From Odontocerum albicorne (taxonomy: Eukaryota > Arthropoda > Insecta > Trichoptera > Odontoceridae), in assembly GCA_949825065.1 (NCBI GenBank), contig OX463865.1:21189115-21253114 (forward strand): 64,000 bases of DNA, in the 5' to 3' direction. The notes below the pieces were generated by a model. The model saw only the letters and a program-made list of their open reading frames with translations. It did no database searches and was not told the DNA's origin. The position numbers and the translations under genes are program-made. The stretch's first letter is position 1. Each line of letters opens with the position of its first letter. Shown piece by piece: positions 22,289 through 33,785 of the stretch.

Positions 22289-22358
22289 TATCTTTATATT
22301 AGTTTTTCTTCATTCATTCGTTCCAGGCAAACCATCTCAGCGTGCTCTTTTTCATCTT

Positions 22359-22561
22359 GTTGTATTTTACTTTCGTTGTATCCTGTACAATCTGGCTGGC
22401 GTATTGCCATGTGGTAATCTCTTCCAACCGACCAGAAATGTGTTAAAGAAGCCTTAAGTGAAAATCCGACTGATATCATTTTTTTAAATCTAGTAGGATT
22501 TGACCCCGCAACCTCCGCGTTGGTAGACTGGCGTGTTACCAACTAGCCCATGGAGGTCGTC
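22359..22561 (-). mobile_element. SINE1, full length, inserted in LINE-A
   Basis: The minus strand begins gacgacctccatgggctagttgg (A-box-like), with gcggggtcaaatcct (B-box-like), then the body gtcggattttcacttaaggcttc, and ends caatctggctgg complement and gtacaggat. The split LINE-A sequence catctt/acttaac marks the site. Confidence 0.82.
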
Positions 22562-22754
22562 CTTACTTAACACAACAGCCTTACGTTCACATTTATTCCT
22601 TATTACTTCGTTTCATATTGTCATACTCCGTATATTATTTTTCACGCACACATTTCTACAGCATTTATTGGACTCCTCAGTCTTTCCACGTGCACGTTTC
22701 ACTCCCATACAAAGTAGCCGATCTAAATTCTATTATGAACTATCATCTTCGTAA

Positions 22755-23040
22755 ATAGCAGACAAAAATAAATGTGACAAAAAAAATGTCTTACGATAAT
22801 ATTTTGGTATATGAATTGTTGCATGCTGATAAGATGGCAGTGTTAATAGGAGAATCAAAATTGACCGCATATGGCGTGTGCTCAGTGAATTGAACGTGAT
22901 ATGCGACCGAAAAGACTTGAGAACGAATGTTTCAAAATCCAGTTATGGGAACTGAAACGGGCCAAAGAAAAAATAAATTATGTTGTTGATTGAATTTAAT
23001 CAATTATATTTTTCATCGGTATTTTTATGCTTCATATAAT
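22755..23040. other. No gene recognised
   Basis: About 285 bases without repeat or coding similarity that I could name. Confidence 0.4.
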
Positions 23041-23046
23041 ATTCGT

Positions 23047-23245
23047 GATGACCTCCGTGACCTAGTTGGTAAGACGCCTGTCTCCCAACTCGGAGGATGC
23101 GGGTTCGAATTCCGCTGGAAGCAAGATTTATTAAAAATGATTCCAGTCTGGTTTTCACTGAAGGCATATTTAACATATTTCTGGTTCGGTTAAAAGAGGC
23201 AATACGCCCTCCAAGTTGTACTGTATACAACGAAAGTATTATACA
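23047..23245 (+). mobile_element. SINE1, best preserved copy
   Basis: Head: gacctccgtgacctagttgg with A-box match, cccaactcggagg, then gggttcgaattcc, an excellent B box. Body: cagtctggttttcactgaagg, catatttctggtt. Tail: ttgtactgtatacaacgaaag. The head folds like a tRNA 3' half but the 5' half is diverged, so it is a SINE and not a functional tRNA. Confidence 0.85.
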
Positions 23246-23449
23246 ATATAATATTTTGAAAGATATATGCATCCTGAATATTGTAAGTTATGTTTTGGAA
23301 AATGTTAATACTTTGTCTTTCGCTCTATAATCGTGACTGCTTGAAAGACACGTAAGTGTCGTTTATTTTGTCAATAAATAAATAAACATTTTATGTGAAT
23401 GCGTGCAAGATTGTATGAATTGTCAAATTCTATATTTTTTAGAGAGAAT

Positions 23450-23780
23450 GCTACGGATACCCTGAACGGATATGGTCAGCAACACCAGGGTTCTTCAATG
23501 AGCCAAAGTTGACAGAGAGTTGCTGACTAATATTAAAATCCGAAAGGTGTCCTACTTGGGTCATGTACTTAGAGGAGCAAAGTACAAATTACTGCACCTG
23601 ATCATACAAGGAAAAATAGAAGGCCGAAGAGGTGTTGGCAGGAGGCAAATCTCCCGGTTCCGCAATATACGTGATTGGACTGTGGCATAAGGGGCGTTGG
23701 GGATCTTTTTCGGGCTGCCGGGGACAAAGATGTCTACTCTCAGGTGATATTCAACGTTGGGGGAACCTGACATGACACTG
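23450..23780 (+). mobile_element. LINE-D C-terminal fragment
   Basis: Reads RMLRIPWTDMVSNTRVLQ, then ELLTNIKIRKVSYLGHVLRG, YKLLHLIIQGKIEGRRGVGR and RFRNIRDWTVA. This is the canonical end of many insect LINE ORF2 proteins (RML.I.W / YLGH / GKIEG.RG.GR / W). Stops after LQ and TVA show decay. Distinct from LINE-A and LINE-B. Confidence 0.88.
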
Positions 23781-23799
23781 GGAAGAAGAAATATATTTT

Positions 23800-25010
23800 T
23801 TAGAGTACGCTCAGATTTTTTTTGTGTTGCATCAGTCAATAAAATCGAAGCTGTAAAAAATACTGATATCCGATTAAGTCTAACTTTAGATTATTCCGCT
23901 AATCATATATTGTGATCGGTTTTTTTCCACCTAGTAACCGATCGCTGAGTCGCTTTTATACGCGGTCTATTTCTTTTTTCAAATTTCGATAACGCATCAA
24001 CAAGACTGACAGGTCTTCATGTTAATATTTATTTAATTTAATATACATCTCGTAAATCTTCATTAACATATTATGATAACAAAACATTCAGACTGACAAG
24101 TGTCAATGGATAAACCAAAAAATAGAGTCTCGATTATAGCCCGTATGTTTATTTTTAAATAATTATAGTTGCGTTATCCATTTCATTCATTCAAATCGTG
24201 TCAAAACCGCCAGTTCTATATCTCATCGGCCGAGAAAGATCTGAACTGGTTGAACGTCACAAATAGACGCCAAATTCACGTACTATCTATATTGTTTAAT
24301 ATCCTTTCACTTTACCGCCGCCCCCTCTTATCTCACCGAAAAATTTCAGCGTCTTTCCGATAATGGACTCGTGCTACGCTTAGACAGAGATTGTTTATTG
24401 GCCCAGTTCACCGCTCTTCTTTTTTTACGTCGCCCTTTACTGTTCATGCAGTGATACTCTGGAACCATACATAAACCAATGTTAGACTCGCTCCGTTCTT
24501 GGCATGTTTTAAGAAGCCTAAAAAGATCTTCATTTTTAGTCAGAATATAACGTGTTTAATTTTTGATTTTTCTGTCCCCAAATTTCATAAATATGAATTG
24601 TCTTTTGAAAATGTTTTTGCGACCATGTGACTTGATTTATTCAATTTTATCTGGTTGGTTGTAAAATACTGCAGCCTGCCAATAAACCTGCCAGATTGTA
24701 CTTATAATGAAATGTTAAATTAATAAAGATGCTACTGGGATAGCGTTGGGATTTCCCGTCTTCAGGTCGTCTTGCGAGCAGCTCACGGGACACAGCGGGC
24801 AAAACATCAGGTACAACATTGATTAAATGTTATCACACATGCATAGTGATAGGTCCTCTGTTGCAACCCTCCACCTGAGGATGTTTCATTTTTATTTATC
24901 CACGTGGGTGTGTAAACGATTAAGAACCCTCTATTCGTTCTAGGGCTTAAGGAAGGAATCTCAAATTAACGTGTTCTGGAATTAATAAACATTGTTTTGA
25001 ATCAATAGAA
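23800..25010. other. No gene recognised; one SINE1 tail fragment
   Basis: Bases 24655-24715 read ctggttggttg...cctgccaataaacctgccagattgtac, a SINE1 3' part. The rest (including a GC-balanced patch at 24730-24900) is not recognised. Confidence 0.4.
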
Positions 25011-25014
25011 AACA

Positions 25015-25260
25015 TACATTTCATCACGCCTTGTCCCCTGCGGGGTAGGCAGAGAGAGCTGATCTCAAATAATTTCTATCCAAACACAAAACTTACGCCT
25101 CGCTCACATACGTTCATCTCGTTATGCGCATTATTTTATTATTGAGACTTTTCTCTTAATTTTATTTCAAAATCTGGCCCACTTCATCCAGCCACGTTTT
25201 CTTTGGTTTCTGTCTTTCACGCACACCTTGCACTTCTGACTTACATACTCTCCAAATTTT
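25015..25260 (-). mobile_element. LINE-A 3' fragment, diverged
   Basis: The plus strand begins tcatcacgccttgtcccctgcggggtaggcagag, the inverted LINE-A end. Inward, the minus strand gives VCVKDRNQRKRGWMKWARF, a degraded version of the GRPRK.WLDQ block. Confidence 0.6.
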
Positions 25261-25564
25261 CGTACCTCCAATTTTAAAAATCAATACATTATTGGCTCAA
25301 GTATCGTGAACGGATTGATTTCATGTTTTGTATCTTTGTATTCAGATGCCTTGATGGGATGTTGCCATTATATCTTTCGAATCTGTATTTGAAGTTGTCC
25401 CTCCGGAGAGGAGTAGAACTTTGAGGTCGATTTCGTATTCATTTAATAAACCGATTATTCCGAATCAAATCCAAATCCGAATACATTACTATGGCATGTC
25501 GGAAGATCTATAAAAGTATGTGCAACGGGGTTTTATATAATCAAAAATCGGAAAGAAGTATCGA

Positions 25565-25740
25565 TTTATTTTTTCATGCTATCATTGAGATACAGGCAAC
25601 ATCCTAGTTTACTGGGGACACGACAAATGAAAGGCAACAAACCCAGATCCATTAAAATTGTGTGTCTAAATTAAATTACCTGTGGTTTTTTCACAAATGA
25701 TATGTATTTCTTGTCATGTGTTAAATAAATAAGACTCCTT
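25565..25740. repeat. Dispersed repeat, second copy of 10090-10260
   Basis: Same orientation and word order as the copy at 10090; see there for the shared blocks. Confidence 0.6.
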
Positions 25741-25951
25741 TATTTATCTTTCTTCAAACATCAATTTTATCCATGCATTAATTTCAAAACGATACTTGAA
25801 AGACAATAAGGAATCTGCAAAGAGGACAATCACGGCTTATAGAATACACCGGGCGTTTATTGAAACAGTCGATCTAAGAATACTGGCATCCATATCAAAA
25901 GACCTCCATCCATAGCAAATCAAAATCTAAAGCTTCATTCATGCACTGATA

Positions 25952-26140
25952 ACGACCTTCGTAACCTAGTTGGTAAAACGTATTTTCTTACCCGGAGTGT
26001 GCGGGTTTAATTCCCGCTGGAATCTCGATTAAAAAAAGTAAATTTTTTCAGTCTAGCTTTCACTTAAGGCCCCATTAAAATATTTTTGTTTGATTAGAGA
26101 AAATTGCCACATGCCAATAATCCCACAAGGTGTACAAAAA
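25952..26140 (+). mobile_element. SINE1 copy
   Basis: Head acgaccttcgtaacctagttgg and gcgggtttaattcccgctgg; body cagtctagctttcacttaaggcc; tail gccacatgccaataatcccac. The T-for-C changes in the B box suggest it is inactive. Confidence 0.8.
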
Positions 26141-26184
26141 GTGTTATTCGTAATTCGTTCGGGTGCTGCTATAGCTGACAGATT

Positions 26185-26290
26185 GATTAGTTTAATAATA
26201 GTGGGTTCGAATTCCAAGTTCGAGCGTCCTTGAGGAAAGTTTGCTTACTAAACGGCGCTGTATAAAATTGTCATTTATATTGAAAAAAAA
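26185..26290 (+). repeat. SINE4 copy
   Basis: Starts with aatagtgggttcgaattcc (B box), then gagcgtccttgaggaaag, ctaaacggcgctgtataaa and a T-rich end. This copy shows most clearly that the family carries a Pol III type promoter box. Confidence 0.72.
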
Positions 26291-26439
26291 AATTATAAGA
26301 AAGAAAATGTGAAAATTGGCCTTTAATATTCGTATTTTTTTAACATCCGAAAAAAATTAATTGAAGCACGTTTCTTAAATGAAAACGTTTGGTTTCCTCA
26401 ATTAAGTATTGTCATTAATGAACAGCTCAAATCAGTTAC

Positions 26440-26535
26440 CTCAATTATTAATCCCGGCCCCATCTCACCACCCTGTGGGACACCGCACAGTGTGGCGGGG
26501 GCACGGCACCCCCTTATCTCGTATGTCGATCTAGT
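26440..26535 (-). mobile_element. LINE reverse transcriptase fragment
   Basis: The minus strand reads LCGVPQGGEMGPGL, a version of the GVPQGS.LGP.L block that is conserved in non-LTR reverse transcriptases. Flanks are not readable, so only this block is supported. Confidence 0.45.
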
Positions 26536-26944
26536 CTCATCCAGGATCAGTAATGCGAGCATCCTTTTTGTCCATTTGTCACATAAATAATATTGACGTC
26601 CGTGGATTTCTTTCTTTCTTGGCTTACTTTTGTGATAGGTTTGATTTGACCATATATTTTTTTATACCCTTTTGTTTTATTTTCTGGGTCAGTAAGTTTC
26701 AGAATCGATTTTAGATTCGACGTTTAAAAGAGTACCTATGTACCTACACGTTATGCCCAGTGGAAACGGTGACTGATTTTATTTTCGCGTAACCACCAGC
26801 GCCATATGTCGACGAATAAATGAGTTAACTAGCGACACATTTCGACTATCTTCCGTAAAAAATTAAAAGCGCTGGCATCGTTGATTCATTCGTAATGACG
26901 TAACAATTGACAGTACCTTCTGAGTCTCGGTCGGAAAAGGAAGA

Positions 26945-27440
26945 ATGGAGCAACGTGCCAACATTAAAATTTAATAAAAGTTTTAAATTGAATAAAAGTG
27001 CCACAGAAACTTTTGAAATGATTCAAACTGTTTATGGCAGTGAAGCAATGAGCCGTAAGAACGTTTTTAAGTGATTTGCAAGATTTCGTAATGGTAGAGA
27101 GAGCATTAAAGATTATCAACGGCCTAGACCATCATTGACAATTCGAATTGAAGAAAATGTTCAAAAAGTGGCTGAGATCGTTCATCATCATTGTGGAGCT
27201 CACTGGAACTCCTAAATCCGCTGTCCGTCTCATTTTAACGGAGAATTTGGGCAAACGAAAGGTCACACACAGACTGACAATCAAAAAGTCTTCAGAGTGG
27301 AGCACCGCAGATACACGAAGAGCCACTATTTTTATAGATCCAGACTTGATCCAGACGAAACATGAAGTCTGGATATATATTCATACCGTTCCGTCCATTC
27401 CGCCCGAAGAGAGCTTCGGGATAGAAGGTAGAAATACGTG
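26945..27440 (+). pseudogene. Mariner transposase relic, N-terminal DNA-binding region
   Basis: Starts ATG GAG CAA CGT GCC AAC ATT AAA and hits a stop two codons later. A shifted frame gives KSATETFEMIQTVYGSEAMS and FARFRNGRESIKD, the first helix-turn-helix and linker. Then come EENVQKVAEIVHHH, and in another frame SAVRLILTENLGKRKV, the second helix-turn-helix. The catalytic domain is only vaguely traceable afterwards. A separate lineage from the other mariners in the window. Confidence 0.82.
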
Positions 27441-27449
27441 TAACGGGAA

Positions 27450-28190
27450 TTTATGTAATTAGTGAAATAACGAAATGATTTATTGTTTAATATTCTACTA
27501 TAGATTTTCACAACGTTAAAGCAGAAACCGTTAATAAATTACATACACAGACTTTATTCTATTAAAAATTCGATGCGAACTTTATATTTATACGAGTATC
27601 TTTTCGTGAACTTTCCAAGTTTAACTGAATTCGAGTGCACTTAACTTTAAATCGGATTCATGAACAGTAAACTTCTCAAGTCAAACCGAATCCCGGTGTA
27701 GCGCAGTATAAATGCCAATTTTCTGTTATTATTTATAGCCCACTACGACTGTTATATTGTATATACAAACAAATTTTATTACATTAAACGTTTCACCACT
27801 AAAACATGCTGTAAAAATCCGTTATTATTTTTATAATCTTTGAACCTGTGCCAAGATTCCGCACAGCAATCATTCAAACATCACGTTGGGACCAGTGACG
27901 GGCCTGTGTCTCTTCCGTTCATTCATTCTTCTTCGGATACATATCATTCTCCGCACTTAATCTCTTTTTCTAAGAGAGAATGTGTGTCGGAATGACAGCA
28001 ATATGATTTTGGCTCCTCTCGTGATCATATTCTTCGCGATTGATTTTATGCAAGTACGACAATTGTCTAGTTTATAAAAGGCATGTATTCCGACCCGGGG
28101 GTTCGATTACCGTTGAACCCCATTTAATTATGTTTCAGCCTTTTTATCATTTTTCTCTTTTTTTTCTCACTTCTCTCCAACCTTCGTAAG
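27450..28190. other. No gene recognised; possible SINE1 head remnant
   Basis: At 28055-28120 the text gtctagtttataaaaggcatgtattccgaccc and ttcgattaccgttgaacccc resembles a shortened SINE1 head. Nothing else recognised. Confidence 0.4.
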
Positions 28191-28194
28191 TGGA

Positions 28195-28545
28195 GAATGA
28201 AGATGAACTAGTGTTTGAATAGTGTATGAGATATGCGAACTGATAGAACTGAGAATGAATGTTGCGCAATCTAAAGTCACGGTGATTGAGAAGTGTGAAA
28301 AGAAACGTAAATGTGATGTTTGAGTGAGTAATGAAAGATCGGAACACGTTGACGAATTTTGCTGTTTAGGTAGTATTTTCTTGGATGGTGGAAAAGTTAA
28401 GAGAGATCTCTAACGGTGCGTAGCGATAGGAAATAAAGTCAATGTGGTACTTGAGCTGGACAGAAACAAAATCCGCTAAGATGATATTTCACAAGAGTAT
28501 TTTAGATCGACTTATGTATGACAGTGAAACGTGGACGTGGGATAT
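28195..28545 (+). mobile_element. LINE-A fragment, middle part
   Basis: In one frame reads CLGSIFLDGGKVKRDL, then VAIGNKVNVVLELDRNKIR, the region after the reverse transcriptase core, preceded by a decayed HVDEFC. Numerous stops. The 3' end is missing. Confidence 0.65.
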
Positions 28546-28844
28546 TATAAAAGGGAGACTTTTGGGATTCAATCTATCGGTAGAAACATTTATTACACAT
28601 CAATACTTATCCAATTCGAAGGTGGCTGCAATTAATTTAAAAGTAATCCTCGTCCAGTTAGTTATATATAAACCAGAACAACTGGAAATAATAAACATGA
28701 ATATCTGGATAACTCTGCCTACCCCAATAGGGAGTTTTCGTGATGAAAATATTGTTTAAAGACCATGTGTAAATAAAATAGTTTAAGTACTTCGTAAAAG
28801 GCTTAACAAATTATTATATTCATACATACGAGATACATACCATC

Positions 28845-29010
28845 ACTCCGTTTTCCTGCAGTGGTAGACAGAGAGAACAAAGCGCCAAACTTTCCTATCT
28901 CGACATGATTCTCCTCTTCTACAGTTATACACCTTCTCATTCAACTCCTAGGATTTCGCAGAATTTTTACGTTTCCTTCTTTCAGAATATCATCCACTTG
29001 ATCCAACCAT
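28845..29010 (-). mobile_element. LINE-A 3' terminal fragment
   Basis: Plus-strand text accatcactccgttttcctgcagtgg, agaacaaagcgccaaactttcctatctcgac and acgtttccttctttcagaatatcat is the inverted LINE-A 3' end as at 21905-22050. Confidence 0.72.
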
Positions 29011-29204
29011 ACTATTTACATTTGCACTTTATAATTAGATTGCTATTATTTTTTCATTTCATCTCAGATAAATTGTTACACGGTTAATCTATTTCTGCTC
29101 AATACCCGACTTCCAATACAAATTAGTTCAACTCTCTTACATGACCAAATTCAAAATTAATATCGCAATTCCTCGCCAGATTCCAATAATATGAAGTCAT
29201 TCAC

Positions 29205-29460
29205 AGGCGCGGCCGCCCGCCTCCGCCTCCACCTTCACCGTTCGCCGTCCGTCACCGCTGTGATTTGAATACGACCCATGCACCTTTTTGTTTCCATTCG
29301 CATAAATGGCCCGGGAAAGTTTTCCGACCGGATGCGAGCCACTCCCCGCCCGTCCACTTCCGGAACGGACAGGATATCCGGCCCCTAAAGCTGTGCCGCG
29401 GGGTGGTGGCGGAGGGTGTGGTGGCGGCGGTAAGAAAGCGGGGGGTGGCCCACTTGAGCA
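29205..29460. other. GC-rich, CpG-rich island
   Basis: Begins ggcgcggccgcccgcc and includes tgccgcggggtgg and gtggcggcgg|taagaa, a good match to a splice donor on the plus strand at 29430. Open frames exist on both strands (29252-29488 minus, 29265-29468 plus), none with a known domain. In an AT-rich region such an island may be a promoter or 5' exon, but this is inference only. Confidence 0.45.
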
Positions 29461-29699
29461 CCTGTTGAAATCCTTTTACATATTTCATGAGGCTAGCTGA
29501 AGAGTTTTGAAGCTTTGCCCCTCTGCTTTCTAAATATCTGCAGTTTTGTTTCTAAAATTTTAAAATAAAATCTATTCGAGTAGTATTATATATGTTGTAT
29601 TGAAAGCTAGTTTTTGGATAGCGTGAACTATCACCAGTAAATGTACATCTTCACTTTTTTTAATCATATATTTCCTTTTAACATATTCGAATTGGGGAT

Positions 29700-29985
29700 T
29701 TGAACATATTGAAGAACTGGTCGCGAGACGTCATCGGGCCTTCGGGTTTAGATCCTCTGTAGTAGGCACATAACTCGCGGTTCGTAATTGCACTTGTTGT
29801 GTAATACTACACTGCATTTGAAGAGATTACAACACTCGCACACGTTTCATTTGAATAAGTATTGTTATTGAGCGGACTCTGGAACCCATTTCTTTTATTT
29901 TTTTTTGGGTACAATCTGGAGTCGAACCAGAGATAAAAGGGCAAAAGTCATGTGTCTTACCAACTAGGCCGCCGAATGCATGTGC
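29700..29985 (-). mobile_element. SINE2 copy
   Basis: The tRNA-like head on the minus strand at 29985-29915 reads ggcggcctagttggtaagacac and ggttcgactccag. The body towards 29700 shares catcgggccttcgggt and the aactcgcggttcgtaat block with other SINE2 copies. Confidence 0.68.
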
Positions 29986-29999
29986 GTCCATTCGCTTAG

Positions 30000-32640
30000 A
30001 TAATTCGCCGTATCTGCATTTGAATAAAACATATTTGTCTGGAAAGCAACAGGAAACTTACATTCTTAACTGGTTCAAAATATTTTTCGGATTTTTTTCC
30101 GTGCTGACGTAGCTTAAATGATGGCCAGCATTTCGAAGTCTGCAGGCTTTATCCTCTAGGCGATTTAAAAAAATATTCTCAAATATCACTCCGAAGAAGA
30201 AGATGCATCGCTTTTTAAACGTCTATCATTTTGATCAACTCAACATCTCAAATCATTTTAAACTAGTTGAATGCGGTAGTGAAAATTTTCAAAACGTATC
30301 TAATATTGCAAATTTTTCATCTGAAATAGGAACTTTGAAACGATGACTAAAAAAATATTATAAATTATTCTATTATACAAATCGAATGAGGAAACATATT
30401 TTTTAGGAATGTAATACAAGTCTTTCATTCACAGTAGAATAAAATTTTGCTTTTCTCAGAATTGTATCGACTCGAAAAAAATATTGACACCAACCCTGTT
30501 AATGGTACAAAAATAAATCTCAACTCGAGTCTTGGTGTTCACGCGTCCTTATAGACTTCTGTATCACACCCCATTAATCATGGGGGCACTATGGCTTAGA
30601 CGTGAGTGCCATATATATATCCTGAAAGATCCTAAGCCTTCCTGCCTGTGATGGGGTCAGCCAGGGTTGGGATGTGTGCCGAATGTAGGACTGGTCTTAT
30701 TTGGGCCATTATGGTAATTTTATTTGGCTTTCAGAATAGTAAACGGTTATTTTCATCGTATTTTGCGTTCATTTTGTGATTTGATTAAACTCGTATACAA
30801 ATAAGTCATGTTATCAGTATTCTATCGGTAAGGTCAGAATTACTGTTTCTATTTTAACTATTCGAAAATCGTCTTCTACCTTCTAAAAGCTCTTTTTGGA
30901 TAAGTGTCTAAGTTACTCGCTACACACGTTTGTCCTATTTCGCATGGTTTATCCATCCTTGCACTTAACTTTCTGTTCTAATTGTCCCTTTGATTATTCA
31001 TTATACGAGTATTTTCGATTCGTACCTTTCATTTTGAATATAATTACTTTGAGTAGCATTTGGCCTCCTTATTAGACAATTAATCAGCAGATTTAACTTG
31101 AGGTATGATTGATGTCCACATTTATATTTTATAAAGAACCTCCAAAATATTAACAATGGATTTTCGATTATATTGTAAAACAGACTATAATGTAATTCAA
31201 AATGTTTATATTTGAAGAAGTCGTGATATCTTTTGGCTTCCGAATTCCAAAATGGCAATATATCAAAATAATATATTGGGTGTTAACATGAGTTGTGTCC
31301 GTTTTTTTTTCAAATTTAAAAATGAGCACCAAAAGTAAAACAAAATGGTAAAGGTTATACGTCATTCGAAAGATAATTTTAATTTGCTTTTACGTTACAT
31401 ATATTTTGAAGATAATTTGCTTTTACGTTACATGTATTATTTTATTTGATTACAAGCCTTCAAAATGGAATGGCAAGTAGACGAAATGGCAAGTCACAGC
31501 ATACAACCTTTCAAGTACCATAAACTCAAAATATACGCTTTTAAGTTGGATTCCTTTTGCATTTTTACATCTGTTTGTATCGATACTTCTTCAATTCCAC
31601 GGAATTTCCTAATACAGAATATATTTATCATCCAATTGGCAAAAGTTCAAACTCTGTCGTTTTTTACTTTGGACTCGCTAAGCATTCTGATAAGTCCTAA
31701 TGTATTCCACGGTTTGGGAAGTTAAAAAGCTCTCGAGGAAACTTTCTAACTAATCGTACATGTGTATTTTCCCTTTCGTCCAATTTTCTTCTCTCGTTTT
31801 CCATTCTCGATTCTCTCTCGCGTGGTCTTAAATTAAATTTACTATCAACTTAGTCTTATTCCATTCTTGTTTCCATTAAGTTAAGGTGAAATTTTATTTT
31901 ATGTAAACAAAGTACTGTACAAAGTATTCAAATTCATGAAATGGAATTGTTTATGCAAATCGTATCCAACCCGTAATCTCCCCGTCTACAATAGTTTTCT
32001 TTACAAACCATATCGTACAGCACCAATACAAAGAATATAACAGGGGGATGGTGGCCGCTTAACCTTCGGAGGTTCTGGCGTGACTCCAATGAATCTTGGT
32101 GACAAGAGATTCCTTTTTATCTGGTAGAATTTCAGTGAAATAAAACACGATACGAAGATTCAGTTGAGAATGAATTTCGGTTAATTTGGCATCCTAGACA
32201 TATGGTCCTACACACGTTGCGAGCATACTGGCCTAACCGCTTGATTCGTAGCATGAAGGGTTTAGTCAATGCGATTCCGGCCCCCTTACTTCCATTCTTT
32301 TCCATGTGGTGATCGCGTGCGGGTGTCGTTAGACACATATTAATCGGCCGGCTTGAACTTATTTATTTTTATTCAATCCGTCCGATCTATAATGGTGCGA
32401 CGACCACATACAAGGACGTTTCATTACAATACAGAGTGTATATTATTGACAATATAAACACAATTTATAATATAAATCTATGTAACGCATATGTCCGATA
32501 CACATATGCGCCACATATGTCCGATACACATATGCGCCACACATGATTTGTATTGTATTTTAACCAAACATTTATAATCAAAAGATAAAATATCACCAAT
32601 TTCAAAATATCAGCACAATTCAAAACATTAACGGCGTATA
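30000..32640. other. No gene recognised (2.6 kb)
   Basis: AT-rich with small internal duplications: aattttaatttgcttttacgttaca / gataatttgcttttacgttaca (31375-31430) and a 26-bp duplication around acacatatgcgccacatatg (32487-32545). Open frames at 31001-31258, 31465-31725 and 32132-32338 have no recognisable motif. Confidence 0.4.
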
Positions 32641-32649
32641 AAATCAAAT

Positions 32650-32735
32650 ACAACTGCAGTCGGAAATCGAAACCGAACCCCCAGGTGGAAAGCATACGTC
32701 TTACCAACCATGCTTCGGGTGTTGTCATGTTATTG
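32650..32735 (-). mobile_element. SINE2 head fragment
   Basis: Inverted tRNA-like head: aaatcgaaaccgaacccccaggtgg and cttaccaaccatgcttcgggtgttgtcat, matching the head at 11930-11985. Confidence 0.6.
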
Positions 32736-33126
32736 AGATGAGACACATTTTGAGTTTTGCTTTTTGTATCTGCTCCCATCTGCCCAAAATGATGTCACAA
32801 AGACCTGTTTTTTAATGGATATCGATAGACGAGTAAATCAGCTTTTATGGTCCAACCTCGGGGAACAACTTGCTGATTCATTACGATCCATTTTTCTGAC
32901 GATGCGGAGATAGGCCCTTCCTCCGTCAGCTTCGATCCCAAATACATTTCTTTCCGTCTATTATTTTCATCTATTATTTTTATTTCTTTCTCTACTCGCT
33001 TTTCGATTTCTCCGTGTCATGGTCGTGCGATATTTCGGGCCGTACCCGATTGTCGGCCAATGCGCTCAACCTAGTTTTGGGAAATGGTCCTAGCATTTCC
33101 TTTGAACTATTATGATAGACATTAAA

Positions 33127-33420
33127 CAGTGGTTTTCAAACTTTATCATTTCGAAGCGCCTTAATTTCGTTTTACCAAATGGTGAGATGGGCGAGCCTGT
33201 TGTTCTCCACATAGTTTTTCAAATCTTGTAATTAAACTTTACACAGCAATCCCAATTTCCTATTCCACGTTGAGTTTCGAGTTATATTTGTTTTTATTAC
33301 AGCTAACGCCAAAAACCCAGTTTCGCCGAGGCAAGTCGTCACAAACGAAACCAGGATTCGCTGAGCTTTAGCACTCAGCGTTGGATTTTCAACATATCTA
33401 AAACTCAACCAGTTTGACAA
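33127..33420 (-). pseudogene. hAT transposase C-terminal dimerisation relic with element end
   Basis: The minus strand reads WLSFRYVENPTLSAKAQRIL, then VSFVTTCLGETGFLALAVIK, matching the C-terminal dimerisation region of ZBED-like hAT transposases (usual form: P.L..KA..IL..F.TTY.CE.GFS). About 100 bases downstream the element end occurs as cagtggttttcaaactt at 33127, a hAT-type terminus. Substitutions at the usual CESGFS block show decay. The rest of the element is not present upstream. Confidence 0.8.
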
Positions 33421-33539
33421 GTTGTGTTATGAATTAATTAAAATTGTCTGAAATTATTAAAATTAAATAATTTAATTTCCATAATTTTGTTTACCTGGTG
33501 AAACATGGTACATCTGGCGGTCTTATTGCTATATTTATT

Positions 33540-33785
33540 TCAACCTACCAGCTCATCTTGGATACGTGTACCTGAAATATGATACACAAAAGAGTGGAAC
33601 TGGTATAACCAGAGGAAAGGAATTCGTTGAATGTTAAGGAAGGTAAAAAATGGAAAATTAGGATGAAAGGTGATTTTTAATGATGCAATCTTTTTTTTCA
33701 ATTATCTCTTAAACCTAAACTAGAAAGCTGCACATGTGATAAATCTTAGAAGTTCGTTTTCCAGTTTCGCCGAGTGAACCGCAAA
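33540..33785. repeat. Dispersed repeat, second copy of 18835-19130
   Basis: See 18835-19130 for shared words. Same orientation. Confidence 0.62.

Larger units (their letters stand above)
21895..22750 (-). mobile_element. LINE-A 3' fragment interrupted by two younger insertions
   Basis: The minus strand gives the LINE-A end: VSGKRVRGRPRKAWLDQANDILKEG near 22100-22030, then cgctctgttccctctgtc near 21945. Its 5' side continues at 22301-22358 and again from 22562 (acttaacacaacagccttacg). Compared with the uninterrupted copy at 6840-6920, the breaks are two insertions: the hammerhead element (22131-22288) and a SINE1 (22359-22561). Confidence 0.8.

Noticed and set aside
23047..23120. Functional tRNA gene at the SINE1 head
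   Set aside because: A and B boxes are good, but the acceptor and D stems do not pair and the same head is followed by an identical SINE body in many copies.
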